The translations under genes and the position numbers were made by a program. 16,785 bases of DNA, taken from contig QQSA01000004.1 in NCBI GenBank assembly GCA_003602535.1, positions 1-16,785 of the forward strand, written 5' to 3'. Each line of letters starts with the position of its first letter. The first letter of the stretch is position 1. The notes under the pieces are model-generated. The model was not told where the DNA came from. It saw nothing but the letters and a program-made list of their open reading frames with translations, and did not search any database. The DNA comes from Candidatus Poseidoniales archaeon. Lineage in GTDB: Archaea > Thermoplasmatota > Poseidoniia > Poseidoniales > Poseidoniaceae. This document shows, in pieces, positions 1 through 7,236 of this stretch.

Positions 1-1155
1 CTTGACAATGCTTGTATGACATTGAGGCCCAAATCTGTAATCGAAGCAATTCGGTCATACTATGAGGAGTCCCCAGGTTGTGGCGGGCGATCTGTACATC
101 GTTATGCAACTACTGTATCACGGAAAATGGCTAGCTGCCGTCGTAAAATGGGAGAGATGTTTAATTCTGAAACAGCTAATGAAATAGTGTTTACAAAAAA
201 TGCAACCCATTCACTAAATCAAGTTGCTAAGGGCCTAGAATGGAACAAAGGTGATATTGTACTGACCACCGATAGGGAACACAATTCCAACTTAGTTCCA
301 TGGCTACAATTGGAACAAGAACAAGGAATTGACCACCGTGTAGTACGGTCAAAAGACGATAATACATTTGATATGGAGAACTTCGAAGAAGCTTGTGCGA
401 ATGCCGGAAGTAAACTGAAAATGGTATCATTATCCCATGTAGGCAATCTTGATGGTGTCGCAACGCCTGTTAAAGAAGCAGCAAGAATCGCCAAAGATTT
501 TGGTGCAATGGTATGTGTTGATGGTGCACAATCAACACCTCACATGAAGGTAGATGTTCAGGATTTAGGAATAGATTTCATGGCATTTTCAATTCACAAG
601 ATGATGGGGCCTTCTGGCATGGGAGGACTATGGGGTAAGATGGAATTGCTTGAAGGAATGCGCTCTATTCAATCGGGTGGAAGTACAGTAGACACCTCGA
701 ATTATGACTCGATGGTGTGGTCCAAACCTCCTGCTCGTTTCGAAGGTGGATTAGGAAATTATGCAGGTATCTTGGGGACTAATGCTGCGATTGATTACAT
801 TTCAGAAATTGATTTGGATGCTGTACACGAACATGAAGTATCACTCAACAAAGTAATGACTTCAATCATTAAAGATGTCAATGGCATTGAAATTATTGGA
901 CCGCAAGATGCTACTCAACGAGGTGGAATTTGTTCGTTACTTTTCGATTCTATCGATTCACATGACATAGCAATACTTCTAGACGAAGCAGCAGATGTAA
1001 TGGTTCGAAGCGGGATGCACTGCGTCCACTCCTGGTTTAATGACAAGGGGATAAACCAAGGTTCACTTAGAGCCAGTGCTTATCTCTACAATACTGAAGA
1101 TGAAGTTAGGTTGTTTGCAGAAACACTAGTTGAAGCAGTTGAAGCACTGGGTTGA
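1..1155 (+). CDS. SufS-like cysteine desulfurase / class V aminotransferase, 5' partial
   Basis: This is a PLP-dependent class V aminotransferase of the group II cysteine desulfurase (SufS-like) type, which takes sulfur from L-cysteine, leaving alanine, for Fe-S cluster or other sulfur delivery in the cytosol. The reading frame is open from base 1, and its first residues, LDNACMTLRP, match the family's N-terminal LDNA motif. The ATG at 16 is therefore internal and the true start lies upstream of the window. 384 residues are visible, against roughly 400 for a full SufS. The motif DGAQSTPH is followed by the PLP-binding lysine in SIHKMMGPSG (Lys about 200 of the visible part). A cysteine in RSGMHCVHSW (about residue 341) sits where the SufS catalytic cysteine is expected. 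The stop is 5 nt before the ATG of the subtilase gene, suggesting co-transcription. The family is confident; cysteine rather than another substrate is inferred from that cysteine. Confidence 0.87.
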   Translation, partial: LDNACMTLRPKSVIEAIRSYYEESPGCGGRSVHRYATTVSRKMASCRRKMGEMFNSETANEIVFTKNATHSLNQVAKGLEWNKGDIVLTTDREHNSNLVPWLQLEQEQGIDHRVVRSKDDNTFDMENFEEACANAGSKLKMVSLSHVGNLDGVATPVKEAARIAKDFGAMVCVDGAQSTPHMKVDVQDLGIDFMAFSIHKMMGPSGMGGLWGKMELLEGMRSIQSGGSTVDTSNYDSMVWSKPPARFEGGLGNYAGILGTNAAIDYISEIDLDAVHEHEVSLNKVMTSIIKDVNGIEIIGPQDATQRGGICSLLFDSIDSHDIAILLDEAADVMVRSGMHCVHSWFNDKGINQGSLRASAYLYNTEDEVRLFAETLVEAVEALG

Positions 1156-1160
1156 TTTCA

Positions 1161-2276
1161 ATGGAAGATTTACCACCGATTCCCGATGCTCATATCGAGG
1201 ATGATTTGGATTTCATCAAGAAAATTACAGTTGCATGTACCTCGATTATATTAATCGCAATAGCATGGTTTACCTGGCAAATCATCATTGGTGAAATTAC
1301 CCTAACTGGACCATCTGCTTTAGTGCTCGAAAGAGAGAGTGAGTTTGATGATTTGATTCAATACGATGATGTTGATCATCTTTCAGGTGACGGGGTTGAT
1401 GTATGTATAGTCGATTCGGGAATTGATATGTCACATCCCGATCTTGATGATTTGAAGTTAGCCGATTGGTCTGACTTTTTGAATGACCAAAATGAACCAT
1501 ATGACGATAATGGACATGGGACCATGATGGCAGGAATACTTGTTGCTGATGGTGGCCTGACAGGCATTGCAAGAGACATTGATCTTTATGTTGCGAAGGC
1601 GCTCTCTGGTGGTGGATCAGGTGATGATGCAACTGTCGCAGAAGCAATTGATTGGTGTGTGTCAAACAATGTCGACATCATTTCACTATCATTAGGAAGT
1701 AATGCCTCAGGTTTCTCAATCATTATCGGGGATGCTACGGAAAATGCAGTAGAGAACGCTTATGATGCAGGTATTGTAGTTGTGGCTGCTGCTGGAAATG
1801 ATGGTGAAAACGATGATGGTGATGTTGCATCACCTGGAATAGTGAGTACTGTAATATGCGTCGGTGGAGTTGATGTGAATGGTAACATTTGGTCAGGCTC
1901 ATCAGTTGGAGACAATGAATGGAGCTTGATTCCACCTAAGATTGGAAGAAATAGTCCCAATGAAAAGCCAGAGGTTGTAGCACCTGGGGAAAAAGTACCG
2001 GTAATAATGACCGGAGAAGCAAGTTGTGATGGAGACGACTATTGTTGGGGACTTTCTTCAGGAACAAGTGCCGCGACTGTATATGTTACTGGAGCAATTG
2101 CGATTTTATTCGAAGCCGAGCCTGATTTGCAAGGCGGCGGCACAGACATGTTGGATAACCTCAAACAATGGATTGCAGATTCTTCAAAGAAGCGTAGTGG
2201 ACAAGAAAATCATGATGATTACTATGGTTATGGACTTCTTCAAATTGAAGACTTATTGGACCAAGCTGCCGCTTAA
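1161..2276 (+). CDS. Membrane-anchored subtilisin-like serine protease (S8)
   Basis: This is a subtilase-family serine endopeptidase of 371 aa when started at the ATG. An in-frame TTG nine bases upstream, overlapping the previous stop, would add three residues; I prefer the ATG. A short acidic N-terminus ending in KK is followed by one hydrophobic segment (about residues 21-43), predicted as a signal anchor with the catalytic domain outside. The triad is visible: Asp85 in CIVDSGID, His119 in DNGHGTMMAG and Ser303 in LSSGTSAA, with oxyanion Asn213 in AAAGNDGE. Only about 30 residues separate the membrane segment from the catalytic core, so no I9-type propeptide fits. The protein is very acidic and has several cysteines in its outer domain that could form disulfides. 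Substrate unknown; it may act on surface proteins or on dissolved protein. Confidence 0.93.
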   Translation: MEDLPPIPDAHIEDDLDFIKKITVACTSIILIAIAWFTWQIIIGEITLTGPSALVLERESEFDDLIQYDDVDHLSGDGVDVCIVDSGIDMSHPDLDDLKLADWSDFLNDQNEPYDDNGHGTMMAGILVADGGLTGIARDIDLYVAKALSGGGSGDDATVAEAIDWCVSNNVDIISLSLGSNASGFSIIIGDATENAVENAYDAGIVVVAAAGNDGENDDGDVASPGIVSTVICVGGVDVNGNIWSGSSVGDNEWSLIPPKIGRNSPNEKPEVVAPGEKVPVIMTGEASCDGDDYCWGLSSGTSAATVYVTGAIAILFEAEPDLQGGGTDMLDNLKQWIADSSKKRSGQENHDDYYGYGLLQIEDLLDQAAA

Positions 2277-2953
2277 TCCTTGAGTAACCAAGCAACTATC
2301 GTTCCACCAAATAATGGTGCAAATGCAATGTGGTGAGTTTCGTTTGAAGTGCGTATCAATTCCATCCATTGATTAAAACCAATCACTTCGGGATCATCTT
2401 CTTCTCTATCTCCCACAGGCGGAGTAGGTTCTACAGTAAACAATACTCCATTTTTTGTCAATAAAGGAAGTAGAGATGTAATTTCATTTGCCAATCTAAC
2501 CATTGGAGAATCTACTATTATTACATCTGCATTTGGCAACATTGGTGGATCTCCAGTTTTGGAAATAGACCATGCTTTCAATTCACTTGAGATTAATGAG
2601 GGCGTACCTACAACTATACTTGCTGGAACAGATGAATATCTCTCCCTTAGTCTTGTGAGGATAACTGCAAATCGATTTCCTTCCTCCATCATTTGAAACT
2701 GCTCAATTTTATCTGAACTTTCAAGGCAATCGAAAATCCATGCCGAGAGATGACCGATTCCTGCACCTGTTTGCAAAATGTTCTTTGGATCCAATTTTGC
2801 TATGGCATCACGAATTCTTCGGCGAACAGAAATGGACCATGTCGACAAGCCCATGTGTTCAAGTTGCTGACCAATATTAGATGCAACTTCAGGTTCATCC
2901 CGAGATAAATCTTTGTTGGCAGACAACACCGCTGCCAAAACCTCCTCGCGCAT
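2273..2953 (-). CDS. Class I SAM-dependent methyltransferase, O-methyltransferase-like
   Basis: This 226-aa soluble protein has a Rossmann-type methyltransferase layout. An N-terminal helical part leads to motif I, QTGAGIGHLS (about 61-70). Acidic residues in MMEEGNRFA (about 88-96) sit at the end of the second strand, where SAM ribose is usually bound. The motif-IV-like strand DVIIVDSP (143-150) and the strand GVLFTVEP (169-176) follow. The order resembles small O-methyltransferases of the catechol/caffeoyl type, but the substrate cannot be read from the sequence. The upstream gap to the divergent zinc-finger gene is 92 nt. No well-spaced ribosome binding site precedes the ATG (an AGGTGG lies directly against it), so the message may be leaderless. 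The stop TAA overlaps the stop of the subtilase gene on the other strand. Confidence 0.72.
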   Translation of the reverse strand: MREEVLAAVLSANKDLSRDEPEVASNIGQQLEHMGLSTWSISVRRRIRDAIAKLDPKNILQTGAGIGHLSAWIFDCLESSDKIEQFQMMEEGNRFAVILTRLRERYSSVPASIVVGTPSLISSELKAWSISKTGDPPMLPNADVIIVDSPMVRLANEITSLLPLLTKNGVLFTVEPTPPVGDREEDDPEVIGFNQWMELIRTSNETHHIAFAPLFGGTIVAWLLKD

Positions 2954-3006
2954 GCCACCTGCTCATGTCTCCCCTTCACAAGCCTTCGCATATGCCGACA
3001 GCCTCA

Positions 3007-3033
3007 AAGGTGAAGCGCATGGCCCGCAAATAG
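3007..3033 (+). promoter_or_regulatory. Shine-Dalgarno plus four-codon upstream mini-ORF
   Basis: AAGGTGA (3007-3013) lies five bases before ATG at 3019, a well-spaced archaeal ribosome binding site. The frame it opens reads Met-Ala-Arg-Lys and stops at TAG (3031-3033). It is in frame with the zinc-finger gene at 3046, which has its own GGGAGGAA site. This is either a leader mini-ORF that couples translation by re-initiation, or an old N-terminus cut off by a nonsense change. What is seen is the site and the frame; any function is inference. Confidence 0.4.
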
Positions 3034-3040
3034 GGAGGAA
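3034..3040 (+). promoter_or_regulatory. Shine-Dalgarno site of the zinc-finger gene
   Basis: GGAGGAA ends five bases before the ATG at 3046 and fixes that start. It directly follows the TAG of the upstream mini-ORF, so ribosomes leaving the mini-ORF would be placed on this site. Confidence 0.7.
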
Positions 3041-3045
3041 GTCGC

Positions 3046-3831
3046 ATGGACGAAGATTTGGACCAAGATTCTGATGACTATGAAATCGAAGAACTTGTCG
3101 AGAATGTAACTGATTGCCCTGGCTGTGGCGAGGCTTGTGGTCACGAAGTTTTGCGTGAGAAAAAAGCAGGCACTGGGGCCGATTATTTGCTGAAGTGTGA
3201 TGAATGCGCACATGTCCATACTGTTCAGATGAGACCTCCTCGTGGAATAAATGTGCCATTCTTACTAAGTGAAGGCTCACAGACTGTTGTTGTTAACATT
3301 GAAATCGATGATGACGAAATTCTTGTTTTGGGAGATATTTTCGAATATGCAGAGGCGAGTTGGGAAATAAATCGAATTGAAAACAAGGAAAGTAATCCGG
3401 TAAAGAAACTGGTTGCTTTGGAAGTTGGACGAGTCAATGCAGTGAGATCAGATGTTGTCATGGTACGTCTAACTCTGACTCGAGGAGAATTCTCAGATAG
3501 TGACGCTATATTTGTTGAAAGAGAGACTATTTTCAGAGCAGGTTCAATTATGGATCACGGTGGTGAAAAATGGAAGATTCGAGCAATTCACACAGGAAAT
3601 GGCCGTACTATGACTGGAAGAGTTGTTGCTCACGACATAAAGCGAATCTATCTACACGAGCCTCCAAGGCCTGAGGATGAATTCATACCTCGTACTCCAC
3701 GTGAAAGGAGACAAGCTTGGAAAGAAGGAAAACTAGGAGATAATCCAAATCCAATATTACCAGATGCTGAAAAGTCTGGAAAACCTAAGCAACAAAGGCC
3801 AGGTCGCAGACGCAGAAAGAAGCGAAACTGA
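3046..3831 (+). CDS. HVO_0476-family zinc-finger protein
   Basis: This 261-aa archaeal protein matches my recollection of the HVO_0476 zinc-finger family, whose biochemical role is not established. An acidic N-terminus (about 1-20) precedes a zinc ribbon with CPGC at 24-27 and CDEC at 51-54, the second followed by the typical AHVH. Cys31 is an extra cysteine near the first pair. The rest is predicted beta-rich with many charged residues, including an acidic strand around IEIDDDEILVLGD. The last 15 or so residues are strongly basic (RRRRKKR), suggesting nucleic-acid contact. The start is fixed by GGAGGAA at 3034-3040. The stop TGA abuts the stop of the convergent proline dehydrogenase gene with no base between. 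A nucleic-acid or translation-related role is an inference from the zinc ribbon and basic tail only. Confidence 0.83.
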   Translation: MDEDLDQDSDDYEIEELVENVTDCPGCGEACGHEVLREKKAGTGADYLLKCDECAHVHTVQMRPPRGINVPFLLSEGSQTVVVNIEIDDDEILVLGDIFEYAEASWEINRIENKESNPVKKLVALEVGRVNAVRSDVVMVRLTLTRGEFSDSDAIFVERETIFRAGSIMDHGGEKWKIRAIHTGNGRTMTGRVVAHDIKRIYLHEPPRPEDEFIPRTPRERRQAWKEGKLGDNPNPILPDAEKSGKPKQQRPGRRRRKKRN

Positions 3832-4809
3832 TTACGGACGATTTGTCCATGGCATCAAAAATGCCTTTGCTACTTGTGTCCCAATAGTTGGGTTTTCTTT
3901 CAGACGTCGAATCGAATACTCGTACCACTTCTCGCCATAAGGAATGTAAACTCTGGTTCTGTGTCCTTGTGCACTGAGTTTCCTTCGCAGTGGTCCTCTG
4001 ACACCAAGTAGCATTTGGAATTCATATCCTGGTCCTTTTTGCGGTCTTTGAGGACCGGCATTACTTCTTGGATCAGACTTTCCAGGACCCATATTTCGAC
4101 TTTCCAATGACTTGATTGTATGCTTGATAACGGGGTGGTCATGACTTGCAACCCCAACATAAGCACCTGCATCTAACATTGCATCTATGCAAGAATTTGT
4201 TGCATCAATAATTGGCTGCCTATCTGTATGAGAAATATCCTCTGGCTCCAAATATATTCCTTTACAAATGCGATAATCTGCACTTGGACCTAATTTTTCT
4301 GCAATGGCTTTGATGTCATCTAGGGTTCTGAATAACCTAGCTTGCAAAACTACTCCAACATTAGTCAATCCCTTTTCATGCATGTCTAACATTACCTGAA
4401 TAGTATCGTCTGTCACTCTATGATCTTCCATATCTAAGCGGACAAACATCTCATGCTGATTGGCCATTGCGACTAAAGCTTCAATATTCTCCATTCCCTT
4501 TTCAGGGTCAAGAAGCAAACCAAATGCTGTAGGTTTTATCGATAGATTTGCATCAAAATTGTTATCGCTAATTGCAGTGATTACACGTTTGTATTCTTCC
4601 AAGAAAAATGTTGCTTCATCCATTGAAGTAATCTCTTCTCCTAGAACATCAATAGTGAAGCAAGCGCCCTCTTTGGACAACCTATGCATGACTTTTACTG
4701 CATCTTTCAATTCAGGTCCGGCCACATATCTTCTACTGACCCAGCCCACAAACCACCGTGGCATACGGATGGTCATCCCGACTATCATCCGAGAAAATAG
4801 CCCGACCAT
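3832..4809 (-). CDS. Proline dehydrogenase (monofunctional, FAD-dependent)
   Basis: This enzyme oxidises L-proline to delta1-pyrroline-5-carboxylate using FAD, the first step of proline catabolism. The 325-aa protein has the family motifs in order: LSIKPTAFG (89-97), FVRLDMED (122-129), VVLQARLF (153-160), CKGIYLEP (182-189), ASHDHPVI (221-228), EFQMLLGV (263-270) and the substrate-binding YEYSIRRLKENP (296-307). It is slightly longer than Thermus-type monofunctional enzymes. Much of the extra length appears to be a Gly/Pro/Lys-rich insert at about 239-261, just before EFQMLLGV. The gene follows dtdA on the same strand after 36 nt and may be co-transcribed. No pyrroline-5-carboxylate dehydrogenase gene is visible, so the second step must be encoded elsewhere. 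The N-terminal 25 residues are amphipathic and could touch the membrane, where electrons would enter the quinone pool; that is inferred. Confidence 0.94.
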   Translation of the reverse strand: MVGLFSRMIVGMTIRMPRWFVGWVSRRYVAGPELKDAVKVMHRLSKEGACFTIDVLGEEITSMDEATFFLEEYKRVITAISDNNFDANLSIKPTAFGLLLDPEKGMENIEALVAMANQHEMFVRLDMEDHRVTDDTIQVMLDMHEKGLTNVGVVLQARLFRTLDDIKAIAEKLGPSADYRICKGIYLEPEDISHTDRQPIIDATNSCIDAMLDAGAYVGVASHDHPVIKHTIKSLESRNMGPGKSDPRSNAGPQRPQKGPGYEFQMLLGVRGPLRRKLSAQGHRTRVYIPYGEKWYEYSIRRLKENPTIGTQVAKAFLMPWTNRP

Positions 4810-4845
4810 GTTTACAACGCCAGTGTCGGCGATTCTTGACCGTTT

Positions 4846-5760
4846 TCATGTTATGATTTCAGCCTTTTTTAGAAGTGGAACGTCTAATTCCTCAAGTAGA
4901 TCCCTTATCGCCTGTCTTTGCCAACCCTTGAATGCCTTTTTGTCCATACTGCAAATCACATCACCGCCAGGGAATGCCAACTTAGTTGCAGCAATCGCTT
5001 TTCTGATACTATTTTCCCACATTCCTGAAACATTTCCCATCTCATCTTTGGAAAAAGAAAGAGCGTAGGTTGCCAACATATGCCCAATCCAAACATTATC
5101 ATGCAATCCCAGAAGATTACCTCTCGGTGCATAATGGCCGCCGCCTAAGGTTACCACGACCTGACCACTTTCTTGCCATGTTCCCAAACCTTTGCCACCA
5201 TCTAAACCTAAACCTCGGAATATAATTCCCGCTAGTATTTCAGCCGCCTTTTTGTGACCCCAGGTTTCTGCAGTAGATCCTATTTCGATGAATAATGATG
5301 GAGTTTCAATCCAGGGACCATGATGAGTGGTTTCCAATGATAAATCAAAATCTTCTAGATCACTAGCAACACGATTCATTTCTCTCCACCATGCAGCTAT
5401 TCTTGGATTGGGAGGAGGGCAATCTGCTGCCTTGCCCCCATAATCTGGAACTACATTTTCAGGGACTTGCATTGTGCCGATTGGGTGTAATGTTAGTGAA
5501 GCATTACCACTTGCTGCAGAATGTCGAGAGGGAAAAATCACTTCTGTTGGTTTTTCTCCGGTTTCTGCTTCCCATCGCTTATCCAAATCATCTTCCCACA
5601 AACAACCATCATCCATCCACCACATTCTAGCATGCATGAAAGAATATGCAGGCTTATCCTCAACGTTTTCCAAAGAAATCCAATCACACATATCCAATAG
5701 TGCATGAGCCTGATTTGTCGAAGCAATATCTCCTCCCGAGACAATAATCAGGCTGACCAT
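4846..5760 (-). CDS. dtdA: D-aminoacyl-tRNA deacylase, archaeal type
   Basis: DtdA hydrolyses D-amino acids wrongly attached to tRNA, releasing tRNA and free D-amino acid and protecting translation. The 304-aa sequence carries the archaeal/plant GEK1-family signatures: SRHSAASGNASLTLHPIG (78-95), TTHHGPWIETPSLFIEIGST (144-163) and GGGHYAPR (206-213). The His and Glu residues in these blocks are the expected metal and active-site positions. An internal Cys/Pro-rich stretch (ADCPPPNPR, about 112-120) is a loop between the first two blocks. The gene starts at ATG 5758-5760, divergent from the plus-strand gene at 5826 across a 65-nt gap that must hold both promoters. It is followed by proline dehydrogenase on the same strand. 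The family call is firm; a functional link to proline oxidation is not implied. Confidence 0.95.
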   Translation of the reverse strand: MVSLIIVSGGDIASTNQAHALLDMCDWISLENVEDKPAYSFMHARMWWMDDGCLWEDDLDKRWEAETGEKPTEVIFPSRHSAASGNASLTLHPIGTMQVPENVVPDYGGKAADCPPPNPRIAAWWREMNRVASDLEDFDLSLETTHHGPWIETPSLFIEIGSTAETWGHKKAAEILAGIIFRGLGLDGGKGLGTWQESGQVVVTLGGGHYAPRGNLLGLHDNVWIGHMLATYALSFSKDEMGNVSGMWENSIRKAIAATKLAFPGGDVICSMDKKAFKGWQRQAIRDLLEELDVPLLKKAEIIT

Positions 5761-5825
5761 GTGATTGCGTATGGTTAGAGATTATTGAAGGAATGGTTCA
5801 CAAGCCATGACTATCTCGCACGTTT

Positions 5826-6686
5826 ATGGAGAGGGCACCTTGGCGACTATTCCATGCCGAAGGCAATGACATCTTGGTAGATGTTGATGGCGGCATCACA
5901 ATCGATGAGCACATTGCAAACCCTTTCCCATGTGAAATTACCCACGCTGCAATTTGTGATTCAGGACTTGTAGCCACATGGGTTGATCACGAATTGAGGC
6001 TTGCAAGGATGGCACTTTTGCCGCTTGATCAGAAGTTAGTTGATGGCCCGAGTAAATCTGACCTCAGAGCAAATCGAGACACGTCGATGGTAGCAGGTGC
6101 AAAGTGGTGTCATATTGTTGATGCTGAACCAATCGGAATGGTTTCTAATGGAGAGAAAATTATCTTTGGATTGTGGTCAAGAGGAATATATTGTATCGAT
6201 TCTGATGCCAATGAAGTTTGGCGAATTCCGCTTTTTGAAGTTGATGAAAATTCTCCTCCTAGATCCGGTGAGATTTCAACAATCTTGATTTCGGGTGAAA
6301 ATGTAATCGTTTGGACTAGAAATGGAACCTACTACACCATATCTATCGATGATGGCGAAGTATTGGAAAAACAATCTATAGGGATCGATTGCGATGTAGA
6401 GGTCGTATTCAATCATGAGGGTAAATTCCTAATTTCCTCTACCGATGGATGGGCATGGGAAATGGAAGATAATGTGATTACTTTAGCCCGTAAATTCAGA
6501 GGCACAATCCAGGATGCTGTTTATGATGGAAACGATTGGAGAGTAATCTCGTGGAGAGAAGATTCAATGTTAAGAGGAATCTCTCACGGACGTTTAGATT
6601 TGGGTGTCCAAATTATTGAAAACAATGAGGGATGGCAAGTATTGGACAATCAAGGACTGATAAGCCCTCATATGGGTTCTAACTAG
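5826..6686 (+). CDS. Unrecognised protein, possible beta-propeller
   Basis: I do not recognise a specific family. The 286-aa product has no signal peptide or membrane segment and looks cytosolic. It is rich in predicted beta strands ending in Trp or aromatic positions with Asp/Gly turns. Examples are SRGIYCIDSDANEVWRIPL, NGTYYTISIDDGEV and STDGWAWEMEDNVITLARKF, a spacing that recalls PQQ- or WD-like beta-propeller blades. About five to six blades could fit the length, which would make an incomplete or small propeller. The gene starts at an ATG 65 nt after the divergent dtdA, with no clear Shine-Dalgarno, so it may be leaderless. Its TAG stop is one base from the stop of convergent rps27ae. 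It could be a scaffold or binding protein; no catalytic motif is seen. Confidence 0.72.
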   Translation: MERAPWRLFHAEGNDILVDVDGGITIDEHIANPFPCEITHAAICDSGLVATWVDHELRLARMALLPLDQKLVDGPSKSDLRANRDTSMVAGAKWCHIVDAEPIGMVSNGEKIIFGLWSRGIYCIDSDANEVWRIPLFEVDENSPPRSGEISTILISGENVIVWTRNGTYYTISIDDGEVLEKQSIGIDCDVEVVFNHEGKFLISSTDGWAWEMEDNVITLARKFRGTIQDAVYDGNDWRVISWREDSMLRGISHGRLDLGVQIIENNEGWQVLDNQGLISPHMGSN

Positions 6687-6687
6687 T

Positions 6688-6858
6688 TCACTCATTGAGT
6701 ACGGTATAACCGCAACGACCGCAGGATTTGCGATCTGAATGAATTGCCAAGAAGACTCCTGGGCCACAAACAGGACAGAATTCTGCCTTGCGAACTAAAT
6801 TACCATCTTCGACTGAATACTTGGACCACTTTGCTCCAGCTTTAGGACCGTCAGACAT
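6688..6858 (-). CDS. rps27ae: 30S ribosomal protein S27ae
   Basis: This 56-aa zinc-ribbon protein belongs to the small ribosomal subunit of archaea; in eukaryotes it is the ribosomal part of the ubiquitin-S27a fusion. The reading frame gives CPVCGPGVFLAIHSDRKSCGRCGY, shown here only as its key parts: a CPVC pair, then the family-typical GPGVF and a CGRC pair ending the C4 zinc ribbon. The N-terminus KAGAKWSKY is basic. The start ATG (6856-6858) overlaps the rps24e stop by one base, as TGATG, so the two are translationally coupled. A full-strength GGAGGTGA lies six bases upstream, inside rps24e. It is the last gene of the rpo7-spt4-rps24e-rps27ae operon, a familiar archaeal order that supports the call. 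Confidence 0.95.
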   Translation of the reverse strand: MSDGPKAGAKWSKYSVEDGNLVRKAEFCPVCGPGVFLAIHSDRKSCGRCGYTVLNE

Positions 6859-7223
6859 CAAGCCTCACCTCCATCTTCAGCTTCTTCTTCAGCAGGCGCC
6901 TCTTCCTCAGCAGGCGCCTCTTCTTCAGCAGGTGCTGCATTGGCAGTCCTCAATTCAGAAAATCGCTTGTGAATGTATTCTGGTTCGACTTTCATTGATT
7001 CTTCATCAGCATATACAAGACCTACACCAGTAGTTGATCCCATTCCGAAGCGAGTATTGACATCCTTGATGACAATCAGATCACGGTTAGAACCAGGTTC
7101 AATGGAAGCGAGTCCATTCAACATTTCTGCACGAGAAGGTGTTGCAGAACCTTCATGGTTCCAGCGGAATTCAATCTCAACTCTATTGAGTAGCGGGTTT
7201 TCTTTACGGTCAATAATTTCCAT
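6858..7223 (-). CDS. rps24e: 30S ribosomal protein S24e
   Basis: S24e is a small-subunit ribosomal protein shared by archaea and eukaryotes. The 121-aa product opens with the typical MEIIDRKENPLLNRVEIEF and continues through ATPSRAEM, NRDLIVIKDVNTRFG and the conserved GVGLVYADEESM block, followed by the EPEYIHKRF helix, about residues 1-90. It then carries an unusual tail of about 30 residues made almost only of Ala, Glu and Pro, built from a 6-residue unit repeated three times. Archaeal S24e is usually close to 100 aa, so the tail is an extension. GGAGGAA (7229-7235) precedes the ATG at 7221-7223, directly after the spt4 stop. The stop overlaps the start of rps27ae by one base. Confidence 0.96.
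   Translation of the reverse strand: MEIIDRKENPLLNRVEIEFRWNHEGSATPSRAEMLNGLASIEPGSNRDLIVIKDVNTRFGMGSTTGVGLVYADEESMKVEPEYIHKRFSELRTANAAPAEEEAPAEEEAPAEEEAEDGGEA
6865..6872 (-). promoter_or_regulatory. Shine-Dalgarno of rps27ae inside rps24e
   Basis: The minus strand reads GGAGGTGA, fully complementary to the archaeal 16S tail, six bases before the rps27ae ATG. It also encodes the last residues of S24e (Gly-Gly-Glu-Ala-stop), so the end of S24e is constrained by the initiation site of the next gene. Confidence 0.85.
6881..6935. repeat. 18-bp tandem repeat in the S24e tail
   Basis: Two adjacent 18-bp units start at 6891 and 6909 (AGCAGGCGCCTCTTCYTC) and differ at one base. Degenerate partial copies lie on both sides. 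On the coding (minus) strand each unit encodes Ala-Pro with a run of Glu, giving the acidic tail of S24e. Copy number is likely to vary between strains through replication slippage. Confidence 0.85.
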
Positions 7224-7236
7224 TTTTATTCCTCCA

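Noticed and set aside
4460..5068. Plus-strand 202-aa reading frame
   Set aside because: Antisense to proline dehydrogenase and DtdA, both firmly identified; no recognisable motif.
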